64,000 bases of DNA from Branchinecta lynchi. Taxonomy: Eukaryota > Arthropoda > Branchiopoda > Anostraca > Branchinectidae. Position numbers and translations under genes: made by a program. A model generated the notes under the pieces. It did not search any database, was not told the DNA's origin, and was given only the letters and a program-made list of their open reading frames with translations. The first letter of the stretch is position 1. Every line of letters begins with the position of its first letter. Where the stretch lies: positions 17,668,628 to 17,732,627 of the forward strand of contig JAKZAP010000010.1 of assembly GCA_023053575.1 (NCBI GenBank). Direction: 5' to 3'. Positions 42,389 to 50,949 of the stretch are shown in pieces.

Positions 42389-43000
42389 TTATTTTTCTAC
42401 TTGGATTTTTTTCTTATTTATGAAGAGAGTTGATAAACCAATTGGTTTCTGTCTACTGTTATCACGTCTTTCTGTTTGATCTCTTATGATATCTCTATTT
42501 TTCTGTACGGAATCTTTATGTTTGGTAATAATATTATTATAGTATTCTCCAACTCTTTTTAGTACTTCTTCTCGGTTTCCGCGAGTTGATAGGTTCTTGT
42601 TTTTCAGAAATTTCTTTAATTCGCTTGTCCCTTTTTCTTTGTTATCATTGTATTCTTGTTTTAGTTTTGTAATGGTGATATTATTTTCTTTTATCTCATC
42701 TTCCAGAATGGTTCGTAATCTCGGTTCTGGTTTGTAGTCGGATGGTCTGTTCTTATTATGAGTTCTTTCGTTTCTGCGTTCAATTTTAATTTTATCTTCA
42801 GCTATCAAAATATACTTATTAAGATGGTTTATTATATTATTTGTTATTTCATGTTTCTTAGCTCCATTTGTTTTGATTTTATTAATTTTCGCATAAGTCT
42901 GCAGTTCATTATATGTGTATAGCGGTAATCTTTGTATAACCGATTTGTTGTTCGATATAACCTTTTTACAAAGCTGAATAACCTCTGCAGTATTCATCAT
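42389..43000 (-). CDS. SAP-like DNA-binding ORF upstream of PolB
   Basis: A 203-residue Lys/Asn-rich protein starting in CCTATTAAATG. It has two helix-extended-helix patterns like SAP modules: YNELQTYAKINKIKTNGAKK near residues 29-48, and SELKKFLKNKNLSTRGNREE near 126-145 (the second is the better match). SAP modules bind A+T-rich DNA. The frame ends at 42,389 within a 25-base overlap with the open -1 frame of PolB, which holds an A7 run. It may be the N-terminal part of a fused polymerase, possibly including the terminal-protein region, or a separate DNA-binding protein. Confidence 0.6.
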   Translation of the reverse strand: MMNTAEVIQLCKKVISNNKSVIQRLPLYTYNELQTYAKINKIKTNGAKKHEITNNIINHLNKYILIAEDKIKIERRNERTHNKNRPSDYKPEPRLRTILEDEIKENNITITKLKQEYNDNKEKGTSELKKFLKNKNLSTRGNREEVLKRVGEYYNNIITKHKDSVQKNRDIIRDQTERRDNSRQKPIGLSTLFINKKKIQVEK

Positions 43001-43224
43001 TTAATAGGAGAATATTTTTATTAATGAATTTCTCCCGTCTGCGTTTTCTTAGTCGTAAAGAAAAGCACTGGTTTCAGTATGCGTTTCACAGAGCAAGCGC
43101 TATCTAGATTCTCTCCGATCAGTCAAGAAAGATTCCATACAGTTTAGCAGGTGGCGGATGTGTTCCGAATCGCGAACCTTTCATTCAATCAAATAATTTC
43201 TGAAACAATTTTATTACATAATAA
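43001..43224. promoter_or_regulatory. Divergent promoter region of the Polinton
   Basis: A 224-bp gap between the minus-strand SAP-like ORF and the plus-strand membrane-protein gene. Both ends carry the shared leader (CCTATTAAATG; CATAATAAATG). The middle is less A+T-rich than the rest of the element and contains TCTCTCCGATCAGTCAAGAA; no other motif was recognised. Confidence 0.5.
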
Positions 43225-43647
43225 ATGGAAGAATTAGAAAAGAAAATGTATGTTTACCGTCGCAGTTACAAGTACTACAATCGTATAAGTAATAGCTTAC
43301 TTGTATCCAAATTCCTCTTTTCGGCAGCAGGAATGTCTGCGTTTCTAGTGCTACCTTTAGCTTCTTTAAGTTTGGGTGCTGTTATCATCGAAATAATTGA
43401 AAAGCAGTTAAGCATTGCTGATAGAAAAGCAGAATTTAGGACTATTTATGATTTTTATACTGAGTTGTTGTCAATGCTAAAATGCGGACAATTAACAATT
43501 GAGGAGGTAATTCAGAGAGAAACAGAGATGCGTAAAACCTTTCGATTTTTTCCTCGCGAAAAATACATGAAACAGGTTCGCTTGAACGGTTATAAATATT
43601 GTAAGAACGAAACTATCAAAATACAAGAAAATTTACCAAAAATATAA
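43225..43647 (+). CDS. Two-helix membrane protein (SLATT-like layout)
   Basis: A 140-residue protein. After a basic, Tyr-rich start (KKMYVYRRSYKYYNRISNSL) there are two adjacent hydrophobic helices at residues 25-58 (SKFLFSAAGMSAFLVLPL, then SLSLGAVIIEII) with a short turn. A soluble helical tail follows with a 'GQLTIEEV..RE.E' segment. The layout of two membrane helices plus a cytosolic helical tail is like SLATT-type proteins. It is the only unique plus-strand gene of the element, starting in CATAATAAATG. Role unknown: a pore, holin-like or host-interaction protein would all fit. Confidence 0.6.
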   Translation: MEELEKKMYVYRRSYKYYNRISNSLLVSKFLFSAAGMSAFLVLPLASLSLGAVIIEIIEKQLSIADRKAEFRTIYDFYTELLSMLKCGQLTIEEVIQRETEMRKTFRFFPREKYMKQVRLNGYKYCKNETIKIQENLPKI

Positions 43648-43689
43648 AATTTTTGCAAAACCTCCCACCCCAGACTTTGAAGATTGAAG

Positions 43690-43884
43690 ATGTTTATTTG
43701 TCGTCTTATTATTTTTTATGGTGTGTCTGGGGTGCCCCGTGAGGGGAGGAAACCCTCTGAGTTTTTTGTTCGCCATCCTCACCATTAACCTCAAGTTGAT
43801 GGCGGGATTCGATCTCACGACATCATTGATGAAGTGGTTGATCTAAGACGTTGCAACATCTTAGACCACTACACCAACGGGGCC
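43690..43884 (-). mobile_element. tRNA-derived SINE inside the Polinton
   Basis: The minus strand begins GGCCCCGTTGGTGTAGTGGT, containing an A box (TGGTGTAGTGG at 43,866-43,876), and about 60 bp on has a B box (GATCGAATCCC near 43,804-43,814). These are RNA polymerase III internal promoter boxes in tRNA spacing. The body does not fold to a full tRNA (the acceptor end has no 3' partner), so it is a SINE. An unrelated tail (TCCCCTCACGGGGCACCCC, then A+T-rich) follows. Its target duplication was not found, so the 3' border is approximate. Confidence 0.75.
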
Positions 43885-44055
43885 TGCAGAATCTCCGCAA
43901 CGAAATGTTTTGTGATGTGAATACTAATGCGCAATGAGATTTTCTGTTTTTTGTTGCCCTAAGAGCTTTATCAGTACTAGAGGCAGAATTGTGGGTACGT
44001 CGAGGAGATTTTAATTTGATGATGTGATGAATATCGATTTGGATTTTTTTTTGTT

Positions 44056-44688
44056 TACATTAGAGATTATCAATAAAAATATGTATGTGAGTTTGTGAGC
44101 CTGGATTTTTATTTAATAAAATCATCCCCTAATAAATGGAGTCCACAAAGGAAGTCTTGAATACAATCAGAATGAATAAATACAATGAGACAATCAGGAA
44201 AGAAGAACTAGTGTTAGGATTGAAATATACTATCGTTAAAATGAGAATTGCTAAGACAAAATATGGTGATAAGCTGGTTGTAGTTATTAATCATAATGAC
44301 AAACCATGTGATTTGTTTATAACTCAGAAATATAATGCCATTGCTAACGAATTACTTTTAAAGAAAAATCTAGTTTTGCAACCGATTGTACGCGAAAACA
44401 AGAACAAAGAAACATATGTGGATTTAGAACTGTTTACTCAGTAATATTTGAATAAAAAATGAAAAATGTAAAAAAAAAAAAAGTAGTGTATATTGTAGTA
44501 TTTTATATGTAGTAAAGGGTAATATTTCTCATTTCTTGTATCCTTTATTTTGGAAGTAAGAAAATAAAAATGTTCTTAAAAAGGGGGATAATTTGGTAAA
44601 AAGGATGTTAAAATTTAAGAAATTGATATTAAAATAGGGTTTTGAAATTGGAGGTAGGGTGGAGTGGGAGCCCCTTTATATAACTACT
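44056..44688. repeat. Polinton right terminal inverted repeat
   Basis: Complement of the left TIR. The inner edge carries a vestige of the last capsid codons (ACA TTA GAG ATT ATC ... TTG TGA), followed by the leader and the second copy of the TIR gene. It ends ...TATATAACTACT at 44,688; the next six bases are CCCATT. Confidence 0.92.
44136..44444 (+). CDS. TIR-encoded small protein, OB-fold-like, right copy
   Basis: 102 codons, a full-length partner of the left-TIR gene and also transcribed outward. Its leader is identical to the left copy (CCCCTAATAAATG). It shares KYGDKLVVVINHNDKPCDLF with the left copy, differs at two residues and by ten silent changes (mostly third positions and Leu codons). 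Two intact copies per element imply that both TIRs are kept similar and that the protein matters. Molecular function is inferred only (possible single-strand DNA binding). Confidence 0.8.
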   Translation: MESTKEVLNTIRMNKYNETIRKEELVLGLKYTIVKMRIAKTKYGDKLVVVINHNDKPCDLFITQKYNAIANELLLKKNLVLQPIVRENKNKETYVDLELFTQ

Positions 44689-44834
44689 CCCATTGTTTGT
44701 ACTCGGGTTTTTACTTGTAATACTATAATAGTCCTCATGTAATTGGTTCAAACAAAAACCTCATTCAAAACTGGTTAGCTGTCATCTGCCCTTACAACGT
44801 GTCCTACCTTGTTGGTTTTCCCACAAGTTTGTTT
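44689..44834. other. Right flank of the Polinton
   Basis: Short unassigned DNA between the element and a fold-back repeat. No 6-bp match with the left flank. Confidence 0.4.
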
Positions 44835-44975
44835 TTCCAACGCGAGCGGCTTGAGCCTGAAGAGGACCCTTGCCAAGAAGGGCCGAAATATAGCTCTAAT
44901 AAAATTAAGCTGACTTATCCATTCTGCACCATCAAATGATTCGCAGTCAGCTTGGGCTGAAGGAATATTTATTGA
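44835..44975 (+). repeat. Fold-back family, subfamily B, single arm
   Basis: GCGAGCGGCTTGAGCCTGAA, then GAGGACCCTTGCCAAGAAGG, GCCGAAATATAGCTC and the constant terminus CAGTCAGCTTGGGCTGAAGG with AATATTTATT. This is the clearest single-arm copy of subfamily B. Confidence 0.8.
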
Positions 44976-46721
44976 ACTTGAAAGGATTAGTGCTAGAAAC
45001 CAGTAAGCTAGGGAAATACAAAATTTTGATTTTGCTGGAAGAAAGATAATATTGATTAGATATGCAACAAAGGAATGGTGACTGGTGACCGGAAACAGTT
45101 TCTGAAAAGAGCACTTTAACTCTGAAGATAACTTTAAACTTCAATCAAAATTGCAACTAGTAACTCTGCACTTCTGGCTCTGCTGCACTTTGGAGGGAAA
45201 ATCAAGTGAGCAAAAGCTTCCAGTCTATACTTTTAAAGCTGGTTATAGAGACCGTAAGACAAGCTGTCAAGCAGTAGCCTAAACCCCTAAACGTGGTGTA
45301 TTTTTTTACAAATCATCACACCAAAGTATAAGGACTGCTCTAAGAGAAAGAACAAAGCCAGAAGTTTGGTCCCTGGTCCCTTGTCTGGTTTGAGTTGATA
45401 ACCTCTGGGCTTCTTTGAAATCAAAATAAGTATGATGACCAGGGGCGTCGCTATGGGGGGGGGGTACCCCCCCTCAAAAAAAGGAAAAAAAGCTAAAGTG
45501 GGCACTCACTGAGTGCCCAACCACAAAAATTGGGCTAAACTGGAGTGCCCGAAAAAGAGTGCCTAACTAAAAGAATTTAGCTAAATGGGCGCTCACCCAG
45601 GAAAGCTAAATCTCCATTTAGCTTTCCTGGGTGAGTGCGCCTGGGGCAGTGCGCCTGGGAAAGTCAGTAAGGCTAGTTCAGGGTTAAAAAGAAACTGGGT
45701 TGACATCAGCTTGGAGATCTGCGTCTCTGGGTTCTTGAGCCTTTGAGACTTAAGGAATTGCATTCTCAGTCGCACATTTTGAGCTTGCCAGATTGACATA
45801 AAGAGGTGGGATATTTATAGTCATTCAGTTAAGAAGAGATTTTTTAGTCATATTTTGTCAGAATTGGAAGTATGATTGTCAAATTTGAGTTCCAAGACCA
45901 ACAAAAGACGTTTGTCAAATCATGAATTTCGTCCTGCAGCACACAGTTTCAACCCAAGTTTTAACACGACCTGATGTGTACCAATATGCAACTTAAAATC
46001 AGGCTGGTTTTGCTTGTGGCATATCTTTTCACGAATTTGTTAGTTTCATCCAAAGATACATTCTATTGTAACAGAATATAATTTGATGATAAGAATTTTC
46101 CGCCAGTAGGCTATAACATTTAAAAATAATTGACTTCATCAGCAATGAGAGAAGATGTAATGGCTGTCCTGAGATCAATCAGCAGGATGAAGGAAAACTG
46201 TAACCACCCATAGAGCTCCATGATGTTCCGGTTTACTGAATTTTAATTATTTTGGTTGTTGTTGACTTTATGTTGTTTTTCTCTCTTTTATTTTTACCAT
46301 GCTCCATCTTTACCTAGATGGGTTACAAATAAAATTTAATTTAATTTAATGATGGGCCTGATTATTCCAACATGTCATTCGATTTTATTTTGTTTTTTAA
46401 CTGTAAATCTAGAATAAGTCCGCTCCGTTTCAAGTTTTTTTCTCAAGCTGATCAGTAGTTCTTTTTCGGAAATGGTTGAATTTCCAGCTAAATATCTCAC
46501 ATTTTTCTGGATTCGTCTTGAACAAAGAAATATGGGCCGATCCGCTCTAAGTGGGCCTTACTTTCATTTTCGATCCGAAAAGACGTTTTGATAATGCCGC
46601 ATTCCACAAAATTTGCCAGTGGCGCCTTCCATAGTAGGCTCTATTCACTGGAAGGTTGCATCATTTCATTCGGGTTCTAGGCTTGGAATTTTGGGGTCTG
46701 GGCTACATTAAAAGCTAGGTT
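44976..46721. other. No gene seen; possible hAT-type fragment near 45,437
   Basis: CAGGGGCGTCGCTATGGGGG at 45,442 resembles the start of hAT-like MITEs. CTAAATCTCCATTTAGCTTT near 45,605 is a short palindrome. The remaining DNA is unassigned. Confidence 0.4.
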
Positions 46722-47255
46722 TTGTTGGAGGAAGTGGTGTTTTGCCTAAAAAAAGTCAAAGCTTACTTCAAAATTTTGCCTGTAGCACTAATTTTCATTC
46801 TGTCTGATATGCAGTCATTCAAGCTTCTGCGAATAGGGGGGAGGGAGAGAATTCCTCTTATTATGAATGATGTTCACCTTAAAACCTATAATACTAGCTT
46901 TAATGTTTCTATGATTCATACAGTTTCCCACGCCCACATGCCCAAATATGGTGCTGTGTTTCTTGGCTATGCCCAAGCCCTTCAAATGGCCGCTGAGCTC
47001 GGAGATACAACTAGGCTTCTTCAACACTTGCACGTATCCCGAGTTTTTTGTATTACATATGCGAAGAAAGCCGAAACCGGTAGGCGCCTTGCCTCCCCAC
47101 CTGGAGTTTTAATGACAAAACCTGATGAAACCCGACGAAACCTGGTGACACCTGACAATGACACGAAAATAGAAATACTGAGTTTTACTTTTACAGGTAA
47201 TACAGGAATTTTCAACAACACACCTTGGACTGTTGAAACAAGAATGAATTGCTAA
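46722..47255 (+). CDS. Unassigned ORF, 177 codons
   Basis: The longest open frame in the right flank of the Polinton. It begins MLEEVVFCLKKVKAYFKILP and contains a stretch near the middle (HTVSHAHMPKYGAVFLGYAQ, then ALQMAAELGDTTRLLQHLHV) that looks compositionally protein-like. No domain, signal peptide or catalytic motif was recognised, and the C-terminal third is low-quality. It may be a repeat remnant or an exon-like coincidence; the opposite strand is also open here. Confidence 0.25.
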   Translation: MLEEVVFCLKKVKAYFKILPVALIFILSDMQSFKLLRIGGRERIPLIMNDVHLKTYNTSFNVSMIHTVSHAHMPKYGAVFLGYAQALQMAAELGDTTRLLQHLHVSRVFCITYAKKAETGRRLASPPGVLMTKPDETRRNLVTPDNDTKIEILSFTFTGNTGIFNNTPWTVETRMNC

Positions 47256-48519
47256 TCTTCTACCAGCTTGACTTCAGTTTCGTAATCTAAATTAAGGAGA
47301 AGAAAGGTTTTTCATACCATGCCTTAGCAACCTGAAGGTGCCTCGGTCCAAAAGGAATTTTTTCTTGAAGCTTGTCCATTTTTCAATAGAGAAAACAGTT
47401 TCCTTTTTCTCTGTTCAAAAAAATTGCCTTTACTCAGTGTTGCCAACGCTTCGAAAGAAAAGTTACCAAAAAATATCCGAAAAATGTACCAACTGACCAA
47501 AAAAATTGTACCACGTCTAAAAAATTTCCCGCGCGTTGCGCTTCTCGCAACACGCGGATCGTTTTCGATGAACAGTAATCTACACCAGAAGACATTTTTT
47601 TTACTCATTTCCTTATTGAAAAATTACTTATCAGACCCGTCTTTCCCCAACCGAGGTCATGTTGGGTTCAGCCTTCAGCCCCAAAATTAGTAAAATTACA
47701 CAAAAAGCGACAAAAATAGTGCACTAAAGGTTATCATCCGATTTACAAAGAAGGGCGGCGCAGTTGCAGATTTTCGTTACCTTCCTCAAGTATTTCGCCA
47801 GTTATAGTGTGTCACCCAGGTGTCACCATCAGGGGCGTCGCAAGTGCATTTTCGGTGGGGGGGTGCAGAACCAAAATTTTACAGGATCTTTCAAAAATTT
47901 TACCGAATCCTAGAACCTAAGAATTCGAGCTTTAAATTCTGGAACAGAAACGATTACGTAGGAAAAGTAACAATAAAGGGCAGCATGAAAGACGATAAGC
48001 CAACTATTAGGCGGCGTTTTGGCGAAACCCACATGTAGAATATATTGCCGGGCATGATTGCAGTAACTGCTTCTCTGACAAATTCTGTCATTTACCGTTG
48101 ATTAAATACCAAGACTCTAAGAGGTTCCAGAAACCGGATGGAGCGACGTTCTGGCAGCAGCAGAAACTGTAGTCTAGTAAATATACTACCCATAATCACA
48201 TAAAGTGAGCGCCACATGCGAAATTTTTGTTTGATTTTTCCTCCCAAATTCAATTTCCATCCAAAATTTAGCTTTTAATGTTTCAAAATCTCAGTCATAA
48301 AACTGGCTAAAAAACCCCCGTCAAATGACGCGCCCTTCCACAAAATAGAGAATATTACGAAAAGTGCTGCAGGCGGAATGTTCGAAATATTTATGATCAG
48401 ATATTCTTTTGGGGATCCAAAATAAAAGTAAGGACTATCGATGGTATCATAGGTCATCTCTTTTGTCTGCGACCAGTGTTTCACTCGACCTCGTCTGAGG
48501 TTCGTTGTAGCTTCCGGAC
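47256..48519. other. No gene seen; second hAT-like start near 47,831
   Basis: CAGGGGCGTCGCAAGTGCAT at 47,831 resembles a hAT-type MITE end. A fold-back around CGCGTTGCGCTTCTCGCAACACGCGG lies near 47,532. No supported gene. Confidence 0.4.
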
Positions 48520-48935
48520 CCTGGCAGTTATAACGAATAAATTACCGAATCCCAGTTATAATACCGAATAAGTTTAGACCGATAGCATGCTCGGGATTCT
48601 GTATAACTACCGTATCCCGGCTATTATACCAAATTGTTTTGGTGTCGAAAGACTACCGAAGAATATACTTATTCGGTATACTTTCATCGAAACTGGAACA
48701 AAGTCAGGATTCGTGGTTAACTTCCTAATCCTGGAAATTATACTGAATAAATTACCGAATCCTAATCATGATACCGAATAATTTTGAAGCAATAGCTTAT
48801 TCGGGATTCTGTGTAACTACGGAATCTCCATAAATATACCGAATAGTTCCGGCATCGAAAATTACCAAATGATTTCAGTAAATTCTCTCACCAAATTCGT
48901 GATAACTACCGAATACTGGCAATTATACCGATTAT
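48520..48935. repeat. Two ~200-bp units rich in TACCGAATAA
   Basis: The block 'GAATAAATTACCGAATCC...ATACCGAATAA...TTCGGGATTCTGTATAACTAC' occurs at about 48,535-48,620 and again at about 48,745-48,830. The word ACCGAATA recurs throughout. No coding content. Confidence 0.6.
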
Positions 48936-49406
48936 AAGCAGTACGAGCTGACAGCAACTATCTTAGCACCCTAAAAGAGCACTAGGAGTAGTAAAGCCGA
49001 GTTTATTACATATATAATCTGACCTCCCGCAAAATAATTAAACTCTTCAGCGCATCTAACGGAGATGGAATTTAAAATGCACCCCAAAAATGCCTTGATC
49101 GAAACAGTTACTATATGCATTATAAAAGAATACAAACAAATATATATACAAAAATATATAGTACCAACTTTTGGAAAATGTACCGAAAAAAGTGTGATTG
49201 TGCCATACTGTACCAGCCGAGTTGAAATGTACCAAAATGGTACAATTGTACCACTGTTGGCAATACTGCCTTTACATCTTCTACGCATCGTTGCCACCCG
49301 CAATATTTTCCAAGAACGAAGCATTCAGATCTGGTGACGATCCACACTATCGTGCGACATGTTGCAACAGTGGTGTGATGTCAAGCGCGTGGCGGCAATT
49401 TAAATG

Positions 49407-49416
49407 TTGGCGGGAG
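49407..49416 (+). promoter_or_regulatory. Possible E2F-like site upstream of SMC5
   Basis: TTGGCGGGAG about 80 bp before the SMC5 start codon resembles the E2F consensus TTTSGCGGGAA. This would suit a chromosome-maintenance gene, but it is a single short match. Confidence 0.25.
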
Positions 49417-49493
49417 CATGGATCAGATGTTTTAAAATGTATATTTTTTTTTCTTGCCTGTGTAACAATATAATTAACGTATTCTGAGAAGCC

Positions 49494-49546
49494 ATGGCCG
49501 GGTTCAAAAGTGGATCCTTAAAACGTATCTATGTAAAGAATTTCAT
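49494..49546 (+). CDS. SMC5: SMC5 exon 1
   Basis: The ATG lies in a good Kozak context (GCCATGG). The exon encodes MAGFKSGSLKRIYVKNF plus the first two bases of the next codon and ends at a consensus donor, CAT|GTAAGT. The translated 'I..I.V.NF' strand is the first beta-strand of SMC5 head domains. Joined in phase to exon 2 it gives the SMC5 'NF.TY' segment. SMC5 pairs with SMC6 in a ring-shaped complex that handles DNA repair and replication stress. The exon is short, as expected for a first coding exon. Confidence 0.88.
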
Positions 49547-49611
49547 GTAAGTATTCGCTGTTACCTGGCTGTTACTGGGGCTAAGCTAATATTACAGAAT
49601 ACATTGCGATT

Positions 49612-50040
49612 TGTATGTATGTATATATTTATTGCACAAGAATACAATGCGGATGGAGTAAAAAGAAAGGAAAGGAAAAGAAATGAATAACTTCTGACAA
49701 ACAGAACAAAACGAGAAAATAAAACAAATACCATAAGGGCAATCTCATAACATTCTCATAAGGGCAATCTCATACAGGGATAGAAACACGGTCAACAAAC
49801 AACCATTTGAAGGTGCTTACACCAGTAAGCTGATTCCGATGACTCTTGTTCCTTTTCTTTGCTGCGGACACTGGACTAGCAACTCCGTCTCGGAAGGATA
49901 GGGAGCTGTTGTTAGTCCAGAGCTAGTCCAGAGAGGCACCTGTAGCAAATATTTCGCATACTTATAGAACACTTCTGTATGTCCTTAATATCCAAAGCAG
50001 TATAAAGAGACCAAAATGGTGCAATGGCAAGCAAATACTT
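49612..50040 (-). mobile_element. LINE 3' fragment in SMC5 intron 1
   Basis: The plus strand starts TGTATGTATGTATATATTTA, a (TACA)n-type tail of a minus-strand LINE. The adjacent text (CAAATATTTCGCATACTTAT) parallels the better-preserved copy at 50,190-50,949 (AACTTCGCATATTTGTAATA). Confidence 0.6.
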
Positions 50041-50189
50041 TTGCACTACCCCTAGTAAATTGTGTAAATAAAGACTATATCACAAGGATCATTTGTGGAA
50101 CATCAAAATACTTCCACTCTGACCAAATTAATTACTATCAACAAGCTAAGAAGATGCAAATATGTGCAGCTGAACAATGCTGGCACAAA

Positions 50190-50949
50190 TGTATGTATGT
50201 ATATATTTATTTCCCATCAAATGAAAACAGATGGAGTACAAGATAAAAAGAAAATGAGAAACACACTACGAGAGAATACACTAATACAGAAAAACAAAGA
50301 ACGAGATGGATACCTAAATACAAAAATACAAAAAACAGAACTACTGCCTCAAAATGGTTGCCCAAGGATGAGCAACAATACCAGAGTTGTATCTGGCAAT
50401 CTGAGCTATGATCGTTTCATCAGGGTCGATAATCCCATACCGACTTGTCACAAAACGGTTGCTAGTCCATGGTGGAAGCCGTAGGAGGAACTTCGCATAT
50501 TTGTAATATGTAGATCGCAACTTTTTCTTATCTTCCTTTTGGAATATCCTCCAAAAAAGACTTAGGTACAGATAGTGGGGTAGTGCCATTGCATTGTACA
50601 GCTGAGCCAAAATCCGCCGATCAAACTTTCGCTTAGAAGCTACAACACGGCTATACGCGAAAGAAATCCGTTTCTGCAGATGACTCTGCAAAAGGCGACG
50701 CGTTTCAAGCAGAGACCGACCAATAGGAATCCCCAGATAAACAATGTGTTCAGCGAGCCGAACACTAGCACCACCTAGCCTGACATCAACAGCGGACCCT
50801 GGCTTAGCATTAAACAACATTGTAGTCACACTCAAGCTATTTTGTAGCATAAATACATCTGCAAAAGGTGGCAAAAGGTGCAAAAGAAAATCGAAAATGG
50901 ATGGTGGCACCAGAGGTCTGCACCATGTGGCACCAAAATAATTGGCCAT
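50190..50949 (-). mobile_element. LINE ORF2 C-terminal fragment in SMC5 intron 1
   Basis: The frame 50,341-50,949 encodes the RT thumb and beyond: HIVYLGIPIG, then LQKRISFAYSRVVASKRKF and LYNAMALPHYLYLSLFWRIF. A tail of (TACA)n lies at 50,190-50,215. It is related to the plus-strand LINE at 62,017 (LFNAVALPHVLFPSLLFRDF). The catalytic YxDD part is missing, so the copy is dead. It is opposite in orientation to SMC5. Confidence 0.8.

Larger units (their letters stand above)
31358..44688. mobile_element. Maverick/Polinton DNA transposon, near-complete
   Basis: A 13.3-kb element bounded by about 630-bp inverted repeats that start AGTAGTTATATAAAGGGG and end in the complement, giving the 5'-AG termini known for Polintons. 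It carries the full diagnostic set: retroviral-type integrase, protein-primed family B polymerase, FtsK/HerA-type packaging ATPase, adenain-like cysteine protease, double-jelly-roll capsid protein and single-jelly-roll penton. Eleven unique genes are on the minus strand and one on the plus strand. A tRNA-derived SINE is inserted at 43,690-43,884. The usual 6-bp target duplication is not visible. The capsid gene has one in-frame stop and three enzyme frames lack a start codon of their own. Confidence 0.96.

Noticed and set aside
43866..43884. Functional tRNA gene on the minus strand
   Set aside because: A and B boxes are present but no complete cloverleaf or matching acceptor 3' strand exists; a SINE explains it better.
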